Made by a program: the position numbers and the translations under genes. Source: Calcarisporiella thermophila CBS 279.70 (lineage: Eukaryota > Calcarisporiellomycota). Taken from it: a stretch of DNA of 64,000 bases. Below the pieces are notes generated by a model. The model saw nothing but the letters and a program-made list of their open reading frames with translations, ran no database searches and was not told the origin of the DNA. This document shows, piece after piece, positions 1-13,779 of the stretch; the first letter of the stretch is position 1; the number at the start of each line of letters is the position of its first letter. The stretch covers positions 333,928-397,927 of the forward strand of contig NW_027192206.1 of the NCBI RefSeq assembly GCF_041956535.1. Direction: 5' to 3'.

Positions 1-1248
1 AGTTTCGTATTTAACTATATTCAACCATATATTAGAGTATTAGATATATGAATAAAAACAAATAAAAAATGAGCCCTAACAAGTTCTTGTCTCTCCTGGA
101 GCAAGGTGCAAGCTAGTAAATATAATCGATGGCGGTGTCGAGAACACGGGAACAGATTTTTCTTCTATATTAAAGAAATTGTATGGAATGAGAAGATCAG
201 AAAATCAAAATGTAAAAATATTATAAGTTGCATCACTACCATCACGACTTCGAGTGCCGCTTGAATAAAAAGAAGTTCCACTAGAAGAAGAAATAAGACT
301 TCCACCTCCATGACCGCCACTTCGGTGGGCTGGCTTATACATAACTTTGGATTTTACTGGCTCGAAATCACTTATTTTAACCAGGTTCTGATCAACAAAA
401 AAGTGGCCTTCAATTTGAGCAAAACTCCATAAAATTGTTTCGGATTTGTGAGCGAGCGATGGTGATGAATTAAATTGTGAAACCAAAGATAATCGTCGAT
501 TAACACGGTCCGATGAATTCCATTCAGTAGAAAGATCATGTTGTTTAATTGCATATAAATCCAATGACGCTCGAGGAGTAGTATCTTCTATATCCATATC
601 AAGCGAGAACGTTTCTGAAAGATCTGTTTTTCGTCCCTGCAGAGATTCTTCGGTGAGATCTGGGGTAGATTCAATGTCGTCCACATCTAATAATAAAAAT
701 TAAGATATATATCTGTACATTTAGGTAAAATTCAAATAAAATTTACTTAAGGAATAAGGGGTAGCATCTATAGGTTCGTTAATCTGTAGAGATCCTGAAG
801 CCATCTGCTCGCTTCCACTAAGGAAGGATAGAGTTGATGAGGCAATTGACGTAAGGGAAGCAGAGCGTCTTATCAGATTGCGAAGGCCACTTGTACTTGA
901 CAATGATTGCTCGAGACTGTTTAGAACAGACGAGTTTGTCTTTGAAACAATAGTAGCATCCTTTCCATTCCTTTGATTCGATTTCGGAGTCTGTCGGATG
1001 AAATCTCGCGGTGGCTCACTGCTTGAACGAGAATGGTTTGCAAAACCGTTGATAAGTGAAGTAATATCCCTTCGACTTAATTGTGAAGAGCTTGGCCGAT
1101 TAACTCTAGCCCGAGGTGATGATGGCGCAGAATTGAAATGTGAAGGGGAAGTGTGGGAGTTGGTGAATGATATAGTGCAGGAAAACTTCTCACCGGCGAA
1201 AAATACACCATTCTGATCCAATGTAACAGAGATATTCATGTTTAACAA
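1..1248 (-). CDS. RGP1: Rgp1-like Rab6 GEF subunit, arrestin-like (partial at left edge)
   Basis: Rgp1 pairs with Ric1 to form the guanine-nucleotide exchange factor for Ypt6/Rab6 at the Golgi. Three exons are visible: about 747-1248, 240-686 and 81-164. A further donor (GTTAGG) near 80 leads off the window. The start shows the family's opening pattern (GVFFAGEKFSCTISFTN), the middle has SETILWSFAQIEGHF, and exon 3 gives VPVFSTPPSIIFTSLHLAPG, all close to the animal and fungal Rgp1 consensus. A Ser-rich low-complexity insert separates the first strand from the conserved core. The C-terminal part is missing only because the window ends. The initiator may be the Met at 1248 or the one three codons in. 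Family call is firm; the role is taken from the family. Confidence 0.85.
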
Positions 1249-2162
1249 ATGACATAAATGTGTAATGAAAATATATAAAAAAGGTAAATATAAGACGGAT
1301 CGAGAATCTAGAAAAATATTTTCTAATAAAACGTTCCGCTAATCTGGCAACACACTAAATGTAAAATGTAATCCCATATATACTTATTTTATCGCGCTCA
1401 ATATTATTGACTCCACAAACGTAGATATTTCACAAAATTCCGATTTTTTTCGCATCATTAATAACCTTAGCAGACTTAATAACCCATACACGTTGAAATA
1501 GGCAAGAATTTGGATTATTCCCTAACATCGGCTTCAGGATGGTCTTATCTAATGCCCACATCCTTCTCCAAACAAAATTAATTACTATACACCTTCAATA
1601 TACCTGGTTTTTGTTTAAATAAAATGAAAAATATATTTATAAAAATTTAATTGGAGAACAATTATTTAAAATTTTCAAAATATTCAATTTTCAAAAAATT
1701 TTTTTAAATTTAAACTAAAAATTTATTCTAAAATAAAATAATTGTGATATTGGATAAAAATTTCATTATAACTTTTTTTAATCCTATTAGAATAATGTAA
1801 AAACTTTAATACATTATTTAATGCAATATTTTTTCTTGTTCAGCCAAAGTTCATTAGCCAAGAGTTTTTCACATTTTAAAAACACAACATCTATTGGAAA
1901 ATAAAAGATAATGCTAGTAGTATTTTCAGGTTTAAACGTAGGCAAAAACTTTCAATTAAGTAGCAAGTAAAGTTATTTTGTTTCATTTCAACATTTGAGA
2001 GGTTCCGCTGTTCCAATTGTTAATTTTTTCACTCGTTTAGAGTAACTCTCATATAATGAATTCAATACCGAGAAAGATACCAGTGAACTGTAGCTGACAT
2101 TTTAATTATCGTTTATTTAACTCACATAACACGTGAAAAATCAGATATACAGTTTTACGGTC
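1249..2162. other. AT-rich intergenic region
   Basis: About 0.9 kb of strongly AT-rich DNA between Rgp1 and the downstream end of mS23. It should contain the Rgp1 promoter. I see no convincing ORF, RNA gene or long repeat, only A- and T-runs around 1620-1800. Confidence 0.6.
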
Positions 2163-2893
2163 TCATAATCCGACCCTTCTCATAGCGATCGCCTCAGCTT
2201 CTTTAAGAATTTTCTCTTCTAACAACAAGCCCTTCTTCACGGTTGGACGCTCTGTGAATACTGCGCCAAATGCACGAGCCTGTTCTTCTGCTACTTTTTG
2301 CTCTGTCTCTTCCATGGCACGAATAGCATAAAATTCGGAGCATGCTTGGGCATATGCCTGTTGTTCTGTTAGCCCCTTGTGGCGCATGAGATGAAGCTGA
2401 TATTGAATTACACTATGTTATGTTTAAAATTAAGATCTGAATCCTCTTTCCTATCTTATATCATAAGATGTACTAACCACTCTCCAGTTATTTCACTAGG
2501 GTGCATACCAGGTGCAAGTAAGCTGCTCCAATCATTGCGATTAGTTCCTTCACCTTCAATCAAGACACGAGGGCGATGAAGTTCAAAGGGATGATCGCGG
2601 AAAAATCGATGTCTGAGACGGTCTTCGGGATATATTATTGGCTGTGGACGTGGTTTTCGTGTACGTAGGTGTTTTTGTTGATGATGTGTTCTGGTTTTAG
2701 TGGTGGGGCCATGTGATTTTCCTTCTCCGAGAAAATCTTGTGCTTGATGTGAAAATACTATACTTGGACCGGGGGGAATAAGGCGCACAGCAGGATACCA
2801 CGCCGGCTGTTCCTTCAAAAGCCCTCCTTTGAGAAGATTTTTAACTTGGTGGTGAATCTGTGATGGTCTTGCTCGATAGGACATCTTTTTCAA
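2163..2893 (-). CDS. RSM25: Mitochondrial small-subunit ribosomal protein mS23 (Rsm25)
   Basis: Component of the mitochondrial small ribosomal subunit. Two exons, about 2478-2893 and 2163-2412. Splicing GTTAGT to ATAG restores the family motif GECVIQYQLHLM across the junction, which fixes the intron. The N-terminus (IHHQVKNLLKGGLLKEQPAW, then RLIPPGPS) and YPEDRLRHRFFRDHPFEL are typical of mS23. The C-terminal part is an Ala/Glu-rich helix. Total is about 221 residues if translation starts at 2893; the Met three codons later (MSYRARPSQ) is equally plausible. No obvious cleavable presequence, as is usual for this family. It is divergent from the SPF27 gene, with about 120 bases between the two starts, so they probably share a promoter. 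Confidence 0.9.
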
Positions 2894-3016
2894 TTATTGA
2901 AATTATGTTTGAGATTGAAGAGAGTGCTGTGTTGACAGTAATTTATGTGGCGGAGCAATCAATTCAATAATCTAGCGAGAATTTCCAAAATATATTTCTG
3001 AAGATTTCTTGAATAA

Positions 3017-3850
3017 ATGGCGAATAGTGACTCAATTGATTGCCTCCCATACGTAGATCGCGAAATAGATGCTGAAGGTAAATCTCTCTTTTTTATAACC
3101 TTAATCACACATACTTATTTTTATTATTCAAGGGGTTCGCGATCTTGTAGATCAAATAGTTGCACAAGAACTGCAGGCATCAAAACTAGATCGAGCCGAG
3201 TCCCCGAAACCTATAGATCTCTTTCAGGATGATTCTCACTTGCTAATACGAGAAGAAATAGAAAGAGTGAGTGCTGGACTTGCTTTACCTCAGATGGATA
3301 CGACGCGATACCACCTCAATCCTCCTGAAGAAGAGAAGAGTAATGATCTCGATGCATGGCGTCAAGCGATTAACAACGCAAAAGCTCAATTGAAAGCACA
3401 AGAGAGCCGGTAAATACTTTATTATCTTACGTAGCTACAAAACATTAATCTTTATATTCTCTGCTAGACTTTCTAATCTCGAAAATTTGCAAAATAATGG
3501 ATCTGAAGCTTGGTTAGCTTATAATAGTGAGCTTGAGTATACCCTTGCACAAATTCAAAGTGAAGCGAACAATTATCGCCAACGTATCGTAGAACTAAAT
3601 CGACGAAGAAAACTCGAGCAGGTCATAAAAATTTTTATTAATTTTGATGTATGAAATTTTAGTAACACTAACAATTTATTAGGTCCAAGCTGGAAACACT
3701 CTGCGCACACTCCAGTCTAGATGGGCAGAACTTTTGAGACAGACGGTTCAAGTGGAGGTAGCATGTGCCACCTTGAATGCAGAGGTGGCAGACCTACGCC
3801 AAAAAGCATCCAAAAATGATTCTTCTAAAAATATTGGTGCAAATATATAA
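3017..3850 (+). CDS. BCAS2: Pre-mRNA-splicing factor SPF27/BCAS2/Cwf7
   Basis: SPF27 is a core subunit of the Prp19/NTC complex that activates the spliceosome. Four exons: 3017-3077, 3133-3409, 3468-3621 and 3683-3850, giving about 219 residues. The N-terminus carries the family pattern LPYVDREID followed by VRDLVDQIVAQEL. The middle has LDAWRQAINNAKAQL and a long coiled coil through the third and fourth exons (NYRQRIVELNRRRKLEQVQAG, RWAELLRQTVQVEVAC). All introns are 50-65 bases and canonical. The ATG at 3017 gives the expected N-terminus. Family call is firm. Confidence 0.92.
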
Positions 3851-4288
3851 ATGTATTGAAAATCCTCATTTTGTAACATCTATAATTCAAGTTTATTATT
3901 AAAAATCAATAAATCTACTCTGGAGAACATATATATGCTTCAATCAAATATTTTAGCAGCTACTACATCGAATGAAATATTTTGTGTAAAGAGTTTGAAA
4001 AAGACTCATTGATTATGCTAATTGCTTCAAATGTCAATATGTATTAGAAAATTGGCCATTCTGTATGATCTTGATTAACATAAATATCATAAATAGATAG
4101 TACATTGCTAATTGTTGTCAGGAAAAATTGAAAACTTTATTCAATTAGATAAGATTTTATCTGATATATAGTATATAAGGGGGTACATTTCCCAAAGTCA
4201 ATACAATATATTACTAAACTTAACGGCGCGTTAAGCATATCTTGCTATATATACACAGAGCATTATTACAAAAATATCTTACGAATAA
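3851..4288. other. Intergenic, tail-to-tail
   Basis: AT-rich spacer between the convergent SPF27 and Iml2-like genes. It must hold both 3' ends: an AATAAA lies near 3907, shortly after the SPF27 stop. Nothing else recognised. Confidence 0.5.
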
Positions 4289-6955
4289 TTATAAGGTTGC
4301 AAATTGTTTGTCAGCATGCTTTCTCCCATCATTAATATACCTTTTACAAACTTCAGTATAATTAAGCATGTGAATCTTGGGCACTTCACAACTCAACTTC
4401 TTTTGGCGAAAGAATTCTACATAAACTGCCGTGCTCCCTTGCTTTTTGCCCATCGTATTCAACAACTCTTTTTCTCGAAGCGAAATTGATGCCCCAAATA
4501 TGGGATCCGGCTCTTCATTGGAAAATTGATTTGATTCACCTCTTTTTACGAAATCCTGAGCTTGTCTGAGTTCCTGTAGGGTGTGCTCTATTTGGACCAG
4601 AAGCACGTTCTTAAAACTATACCGGCCATTACCGAGTGGTCTCGAATCATCATTTTTCAATGCATTGAGTTCGTGTCTTGCCTCTTTCACTCTCCCGAGA
4701 TACATAAGCATACGAGCGCGCTCAAATCGCGTAAAGTATAAGATATAGTGATCAAGTGCGATTTTAGCATTATGTTTAAGCACATTATCAAAGCAGGACG
4801 ACGCTAGACTTGAAAAATCTTCATAGGGGGGCGTAGATTTGCCGTTTTCACGAAAAGCAAGCTTGCACGCAATAATACCTTTGAGCATGTAACCAAGGCA
4901 GTAATCATCCCAGTAGTTGGCATACGTTTTTGTCTCATCCTCGGAAGTAAGGCTCTGATGTGAATCTGTGGCTGCTATTGGTACCGCTCCAGGGGGAGGA
5001 AGATTTTCCGCCTGTTGTTTACGTTTCTTGCCTAAGCAAGGTTCAATGACAACAGTTGGTATTACATTCTGGGCAAGGAGGTCTTCGAGCTTATTTAATT
5101 CTTCTGCGACTGCATCCAGGCAATCATGTAGCTGATCTATGTCCATGATATCGTATGCGTTCCAGATATACATGATTTCAAACATTGGGAGAAATAGTCG
5201 GTTCCCTTGAGCGAAAAACTTACGCGCTTTCCTCGCTACAAATTTCTAAATATTCCGTTAGATATTACAAGCATTGTGTGTTAATTAATTGTTATTCTCA
5301 CCTCGATCGGCAAGCAGATTTTCCCCATGTGAGTAACTAAGTGATTTACTTCTGACATAGTCTCAATCGTCTCATCTTGATCTACTTTGGTTCCAAGCGT
5401 GTACATTACGGCTGCCTTGTGGTAGCTGTATGTAGCTTTAGACCACATGCTCTCCATCGCAAGGAAATTTATCCACTTGAATGCTTTCTTCCAATCAAGT
5501 AGCATAGAGTAGCATAAGAATAGATCCCAGTATGAAACGTGGTGTAGTTGCTTCCATTCTTGATGAGTACGGGTTGCGAACTCGAAGATGCGGATTGCCG
5601 TAGGAATGTCATGAGTCAGCATATGTAGCTTCCCTTGGCAATAAAGGAACAAAACGCTGTGCTCATACCGCAACAGGAGAGAGCTGACGACTTTGACAGC
5701 GGTATTAAGGTTAAAGCTAGGGTTAAATACGAAGCTGCTGACGATGATATGATATATCACGACAAAACCCTCAATAATAGGGCGTCTCACACCAGCCCGT
5801 CCGCGAGATACTCCCCGTTCAAGAAGTGAGAGTTTGAAACCCTGTCGCCATCCACACGAAGCTTCAAGGAGTTTAAGGCCATACCCAAGATTACCTTTAA
5901 ACCCAACAAGCTTTACAAGAACTCCGAAAAATGGGTAGATTAAATTTATGTACGACAAACATATTATGATAATTGCCCATCCCAACGTGACACCAGAGTA
6001 AAAGTCATCGTCTATATTATAGCGCGAAATATCCTCTCCGTTATCAGCTTCGGCTTCAACGGCTTCCACGAATTTACTCATTGCGTTGTAGAGTACTTGG
6101 GAGCGTTTTACATATAACGCCGACCTTATTAGGGTCTGGATATCGTCTTCTTGAAGCCAGATAAGAGCACACAAGAATAGGTGTGCTTCTGCGGTTATGA
6201 GCTCCTAATATTTATATGAGCGAATAAAATTGTGCAAAATCAGATTGGATGTAAACTTGTAGCCTTACCGCATGTCGCTGGCACATTGTCATTTTCTTGA
6301 ATGATCTAACGGATGGGCCACCTAGAACGATGTCTTCTATTAAATTCTTGCTAGATTTTCGAAGATTAGATGCGAGCGCGATTGAGCATCGAAATGCCTC
6401 TATAGCTCTATCGATATCATCCGGTTGGAATGTAATTAAAGCACGAAACGCTAGAAGGAGTGCATAGCCATGTGTAGAGTACGGATATTTTTTATAGTTC
6501 TTCAGCAAAAGTGCTTCTGCGTCATTCATACGAGAATTAATAAATTTATCGAGCGCAAGTCTTGCTTGATCAAGATCTAATTTAAGGTGATGTTCGTCGA
6601 CATTTGTAACTCGCACACTGCTGTCACGATAACTAGATCGCCTTGATGTAGTAACACTTGACATCATTGATAACGAAAGTCTTTTCCATGACATAAGATT
6701 GGGAAGAGAACGGGAGCGTATTGTTCGCTCTGCAATTGAAAAGCGAGCTGAGAGATTTGATATAGCTCCGGTCGATAATGGACGCGCACGTGGGCGAGAG
6801 CGTGGTGTTTTTCGTTGTGCTGCAGTATTTGACTGTTGACTTCCCGTCAACTCATCACTAAAGGCCGTTAACGCATCTCTGGAATCATTTGGCGCATCAG
6901 TGATGTGGGAGTCTGAGGACATGAAGCTTCCAGACCACCTCTTTAGAGCTTTCAT
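4289..6955 (-). CDS. IML2: Iml2/TTC39 family TPR protein
   Basis: Fungal Iml2 is linked to lipid-droplet and inclusion-body clearance at mitochondria; animal relatives are TTC39A-C. Three exons, 6269-6955, 5302-6204 and 4289-5245, give about 848 residues. The first 100 residues are Ser/Arg-rich and probably disordered. The conserved domain starts at LDLDQARLALDKFINSRMND. Family signatures are GVTLGWAIIIICLSYINLIY, LVGFKGNLGYGLKLL, SVLFLYCQGKLHML and LFLCYSMLLDWKKAFKWINF. Joining exons 2 and 3 rebuilds KFVARKARKFFAQGNRLFLP, a diagnostic stretch, so the third exon starts about 60 bases before its first Met. A hydrophobic segment in exon 2 could be membrane-associated. Function is inferred from the family. 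Confidence 0.87.
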
Positions 6956-7616
6956 TTCTAGGATTAGGAAATATGAATATTAGTACTAAAATTTGCATTT
7001 TACGAAGAGAGACTTACTGGAGGATTTGGTGTGCTAGAGCAATTATTTATAATAAAAGGGTAAGATTGTTGTTATCCTAATTATTTTGAAGGAGAGTTTA
7101 TATAGCCCATCCAATTTCCAGGTTTGCCACTCAATTAATCACAGGCGCACATACCCCCGCAATATTTGTTATAAAAAATTTTTACCCGGTGTCCGTCGAT
7201 CGTTTAACTGTTCTTGAATTAGGTTAGGTTATTAATTTTAAATAGCTTAATTAACATAAAAATATTATTGTTCCCTAGGGACGCTTGTATCGCATCTTCG
7301 CTAATATTAATTCAAATTCTCATTTAAGAAACATAAAGTACAGGAAAACTAGTTTCCAAAAATTACTTAATTTTGAAAAAATAAGCTGTATGTCAGTAGG
7401 TTGAACCAGGAGACAACAATAATTAGATATACGATTTATAAAATGAAAGCTTTCGAATATCTCTGCTATCCGCCAGCCAAAAATTTCTCAATTTTATTAT
7501 TATACCGTTTTCCTAAAAAGGGTGATCTGAATTTCTCAAGAATAGACTCTACACTATTTAATAAATTATTTAGCTAAACAGTAACCAGAAATTGATCTAG
7601 CAAACTTTTTATCATC
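6956..7616. other. Divergent intergenic region (Iml2/NOSIP promoters)
   Basis: 660 bases, AT-rich, between two divergent starts, so it must contain both promoters. No ORF, RNA gene or repeat recognised. Confidence 0.5.
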
Positions 7617-8863
7617 ATGACCAGACATAGTAAAAATAATACAGCGAGTCCGGTTTTTACGTATGCTGAATCTAATAGGCTTGAATATGGCACAAAAAAA
7701 GTAATTATCAAATATATTATTGCAAATCTCTTATTTACTGACTAGATCGTTTTGACTACAGCAACGTTTGGGGAGAGAATCGTTAAGAAATTTTGATGCA
7801 TGTTTTCTTTGCTTGCAGCGTGCAAGAGATCCAGTGTGTTGTACTGAGGGCCACCTTGCATGCAGAGAATGTGCTTATGAAAATATTCTAGCACAAAAGA
7901 AAGCAATAACTCGACAACAGAAGCTTGCAGAGCAACAGCGACTAGAACAAGAAGAAGAAACCCGAAAGAAGGAAGAAGCTGCAAAAGAGGCCCTAATCCG
8001 AGATTTGGAAAAGCAATCACGACTTCCAACCGGAGGTAAAAGAGACTCAGTGAATACCACCTCCTCATTCACTGAAAACGACAACGTCAAAGAAGATGCT
8101 TTGAAATCGCCCAATATAAACCATGCTGGTAAAATATCCACTCATTTTTTTTTTACCCAAGTCCATTAATTATTTGGTTTTACTAGATTCCTTGATAGCA
8201 GCCGGCTCTAAACGTAAATTTCAGCTTAGTGAGGATCAACTCGCTTCAAATTCTCAGAAAGACCTCGAGAAATATCTGCAAAGAATAGGGAACAAGGAAA
8301 AAGAATCTGAAACAAAAGGAAACGCACTACCGAGTTTTTGGATTCCCTCACTAACTCCCTCCGAAAAACCTGAGATGATTAAAGTGACTAAATTGCAGCC
8401 TATATGTGGTGGATCTGAGAAAGAACATACGTTTACGTATGTATTATTTAGCCATATCTGCTATTGAATTCTATTCAAGAACTGATTTTTCTGTTTACTT
8501 AGACTTAAATCACTGATAAATGTAAACTGGACCAAAGAAAAAGGAAAAGATGAATATTTTTGCCCTGCATGCTCAAAATCCTTCAGCAATTCGATGAAAA
8601 TTGCAAGTAAGTAAAGGGCCGAATAACCATTTTTATACACACTAATTATAATTTTTTTACTTGATGATTAAGTACTAAGAAACTGTGGTCATGTTTTATG
8701 CCGGGGATGTGTAGAGCAGTTTGTTCGACCATCAAAGCAGTGTTATGTGTGCAATGCAGCACTGAAAGAGAAAGATATCATTAATATGTCGGGAGAAGGC
8801 ACAGGTTATGCTGGGAGTGGCGGGAAAGTTCTTGCAACTAAATATGATGTTGCTTTTCAATAA
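7617..8863 (+). CDS. NOSIP: NOSIP-like U-box/RING E3 ligase
   Basis: NOSIP is a nuclear U-box protein; in animals it is an E3 ligase and is also found in late spliceosomes. Five exons: 7617-7700, 7762-8128, 8187-8436, 8503-8606 and 8673-8863, giving about 331 residues. The N-terminal exon gives MTRHSKNNTASPVFTYAES then NRLEYGTKK, an almost universal NOSIP start. The split U-box follows (ACFLCLQRARDPVCCTEGHL), then a Lys/Glu-rich helix. The C-terminal half has CPACSKSF, NCGHVLCRGCVEQFVRPSKQ and CYVCNAALKEKDII, and it ends in the family tail GEGTGYAGSGG with AFQ. Zinc-type Cys/His pairs survive in the C-terminal half. Very secure. Confidence 0.94.
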
Positions 8864-9050
8864 ACACATTATATTATTAATAAATATATGTTTCCTTTGT
8901 TATAATAGTACAATTCCCCCATTCCAATATAATCCCAGTTTAATTACAAAGTCAAATCTTAACACTTGACATTGAAAGCATAATTTGTGACGGCAAAATT
9001 CAACTGTGTGATTTCTGCTTTTTAACAGCGAATTTTTGTGTCGAAAAAAA

Positions 9051-9703
9051 ATGAACAGCCTAGCTACATCAGAGAATTCTGATGCCACAATTGAAATAGT
9101 TCATAACGATTCTCTTCATCCTTCTTCTATCTCTTCTGATGTAACATTACCACTATCGCCTCCTGGTTCGCCACTTTCAGATCTCAAAGCAAAGTTTGTC
9201 CGATTTCACAATCTTACTCTCCAGGGTCTCCGCTTTAATGATCGACTTGTGCGCAATAAATCATTTAGAAATCCTCATATTTATGCGAAGCTAGTAGAAT
9301 ACGTAGATGAACTTGGAAGCAATTTTCCACCAGATATATTCGATCCACATGGTTTCCCTCAAGAGGCATTTGCAGAAAATATCGGTTTGTATATAGCATA
9401 TTTACCCAATTTAATGATTGGTAAATAAATCTTGGTGCTATCTAGCTACTGCTCAGAAAAAGAAGGCAGAAGAACGAGCACTTGCTCAATCACAACACCG
9501 TTCGCACATAGACTTCGTAAGCATGAAACCAGAGGCTAAAGACAGTTCAAATATAGCCGAGAAATCGGGTAAATACTTTGCAGCACATTAATGTATTTAA
9601 GAAACGTGTATTTAACTCACTCATTACAATTACTATAGCAGGTGCTAAAAAGCGCCTTTCAAAATGGGATGTACCTGCTCAGGCAAAGCGACAGCAACAG
9701 TAA
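9051..9703 (+). CDS. SAP30BP: SAP30BP/HCNGP-like protein
   Basis: SAP30BP (HCNGP) is a nuclear protein first described as a transcription regulator and now tied to splicing with RBM17. Three exons, 9051-9384, 9446-9568 and 9642-9703, give about 172 residues. Diagnostic pieces are KSFRNPHIYAKLVEYVDELG, FPPDIFDPHGFPQEAFAE, the Lys/Glu-rich helix beginning ATAQKKKAEERA, HIDFVSM, and the C-terminal KKRLSKWD box. It lacks the long acidic N-terminus of the animal protein. The ATG at 9051 is the first one in frame; upstream in-frame codons include only a TTG. The next gene starts about 190 bases downstream on the same strand. Confidence 0.9.
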
Positions 9704-9889
9704 AAGTTGGAAGAAGAATTTGTATGAACTGGATTTAGATGTATGATAGCAAATCGAGAAAATTATTTTTTACATTAATAAACCTATTATTAATCTTGTG
9801 AACACTTTCTTGCCCGCACAGAGATCTTTGATCTCAACTAAAGATTATTTCCATCATAATCCTGACTTGTTCAATTAAAATTTGAGGCA

Positions 9890-12073
9890 ATGGAAACGGT
9901 ACAATTTGGTTTAAAATTGTATTATATATATGCTAAATTTAGTCGCATTCTTTTAGGCTGTCCGCAAGGCCACAAGAAGTTCCTCCACTGAAGCGCCCAA
10001 AGCGAAACACCTAAGAGGTAGATTGCTAAAATTTCATAGCATTTTTCTCTAAAATTTATGTTAACCAATCATTTTGAACAGTGTTAATTGACTACTCTTC
10101 AAGAGCTGACATAACATCTTTGGATGATATGTTTCATATCATCTATGGTAGATTGCATGAGTCGAATTGGGCTGTAAGTTATTTTTTAATATTTCACATC
10201 GGTAAAATGCACCATTAATAATTCAATTCATTTAGATTGTATTTAAAGCACTCATTACCATCCACATTTTGATGCGTGACGAGACATGTGGAGAAAATAT
10301 CTTAAGGTATCTCGCGGCCCGGCCTGCCATATTCAACGTGTCAGATTTTAAAGACAAATCTGGCAGCCACGGTAATTCCTTAGAATTATCCTACGATTCC
10401 CTCGAAACATAATTTATTGCTATTTACTTTAGGTGAACAGGCGAAAAATATTCATGCATATGCTGCTTATTTAGAGGAAAAAACTGCAACATTTGCTGAT
10501 CTTAAGGTGGATATTATTCGTACAAGAACACGAGGATCATCTAGTACTCTCCGAAAGGTCCCTCTTTCTGAAGGGCTCTTAACCAAGGTCAGAGTATTAC
10601 AACGGCAGCTGAATAGCTTGCTCTCATGTAAGGTAATACGGATGAGTAAATGGATATTTCGCAAAGCTCAGTATATTTACGAATCTTCTAAACAGTTTTT
10701 TATCGATGATGTGGACAATGTGATAACACTAGAAGCTTTTAGACTCTTAATTCACGATCTTTTGAGTCTATTTCAAGTGGTTAATGAAGGGATCATTAAT
10801 ATGCTTGGTAACTTTTTAAAACTATGTGTGTATAAACCATATTGCTCTAATTTTTATATATATTACCCAGAGCACTATTTTGAAATGAAAAAAGCGGACG
10901 CCCAATCCGCGTTAAAGATTTATAAGGAGTTTACAGCTCAAACAGAAAAAGTTGTTGATTATCTTGGAGTAGCTAAGCGACTTCAGGGGTCGTTAAGGCT
11001 AACAATTCCAACATTGAAGCATGTATGATCTTAGCACATCATATTAACCTATTTTTTGCATTTTTCATCTAATTTTATTTTTCGTAAATTATTCAATTTT
11101 CAAAACCTAGGCTCCAGTGAGTCTTGCTACAGTGTTAGAGCAATATATCAACAGCCCTGATTTTGAAGAGAACCGGGAAGCATACAGGAGCGGCCAGATA
11201 GCCAGCAAAGAGAAAAAAACAAACGAGTTCCAAAAAACCTCAGCAACGGTATCTTCCGGTAATCCTGCAAGTAAATATCTATACCAATACATAGAAAATT
11301 ATAAGTATATAATACTCAAGTTTGTTCAAGCAGAAGCCAACACCTCCAACTCTTCAAAGCCTGAAGCCCAAAAAGAAATTGATATGATTGATTTCTTCGG
11401 AAGTCTTGAACAAGAGCAAACAGTCGTTTTCGAAACCCCGCCTTCCGCAGGCCTTAATACAGTTCAGCCTTTAGCAAATCTCAACAGCTACGGAATGGCT
11501 AATTTTCCACTAGGAAGTTCAGCACCTATTACCACAACACCTCAGCAAAACTCAACACCTGATTCCAATCCTTTTCGACTGGCATTGAACCAGTCTGCGT
11601 CGATGGTTTCCACTACGACCGCGGGAACTAACCCTTTTCGGTGTTCACTCCTACCAAATTCAAGTTCAAATCCTTTCGCCTCTCCGCAACAGCTGCACCC
11701 TCAACCACAGCCTTTAATTCAGCAACAGCAAACGCAATTTTCATGGCAAACGCAGCAGCCTACTACCAACACATCTATTTCGCAATCCGGAGCGTTTTCT
11801 TCATGGCGACCGACTGACGCGCAGTTACCAATGCAACAGCTGCAGAATCCTACCGATAGGAATCCATTTCGAGACTTTTCGAACCCCACAGGAGCTACAT
11901 CCACAACGAGCTCAATCCAAAACAACCCCTTCAGCCTTGGAGAAAAGGCACCTCAAAATGCGCTCTTTCCATTACAATCGCAGCAACTTCAATACCAAAC
12001 ACAACAGCAACAACTCCAGTCGAAGTCACCATTTAATTCACAGGCTTTTCCTAACAGCGGATCTATTTTCTGA
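9890..12073 (+). CDS. YAP1801: AP180/CALM (Yap1801-type) ANTH clathrin adaptor
   Basis: Binds PIP2 and clathrin at endocytic sites. About 574 residues in eight exons: 9890-9898, 9957-10017, 10082-10173, 10236-10371, 10433-10807, 10871-11022, 11111-11270 and 11334-12073. The first coding exon is only nine bases (Met-Glu-Thr). The ANTH domain spans roughly residues 4-285: VRKATRSSSTEAPKAKH (PIP2-site-like), ALITIHILMRDE, NILRYLAARPAIFN, then long helices. The intron at 11271-11333 is 63 bases and stays open in frame, so its removal is a judgement based on donor GTAAAT and AT-rich content. The C-terminal third is Gln/Ser/Asn-rich with five NPF tripeptides (SNPFRL, TNPFRC, SNPFAS, RNPFRD, NNPFSL) that should bind EH-domain proteins such as Ede1 or Pan1. 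Confidence 0.9.
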
Positions 12074-12286
12074 TTTTTTTTTAATTTGTGTCGACAGGTA
12101 TTATATCATTCCCATTCTTGACGCTATGTTTAAAGGGAATAAAGCCATTCTGGTGTTGTAACATTTGTTACCAGCCATTTTATTTAATTTTATAAATACG
12201 ATTATACAAATCTATCTGTATTATTCACACATAAGCTTCCGCTATTGGAGAAATTCAAACAGAAGGATTTCAAAACGTTTGGCTGT

Positions 12287-13779
<1,493 letters not shown>

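Noticed and set aside
11271-11333. In-frame coding stretch in the AP180-type gene
   Set aside because: Open by chance: 63 bases, AT-rich, with GTAAAT donor and CAG acceptor, so treated as an intron.
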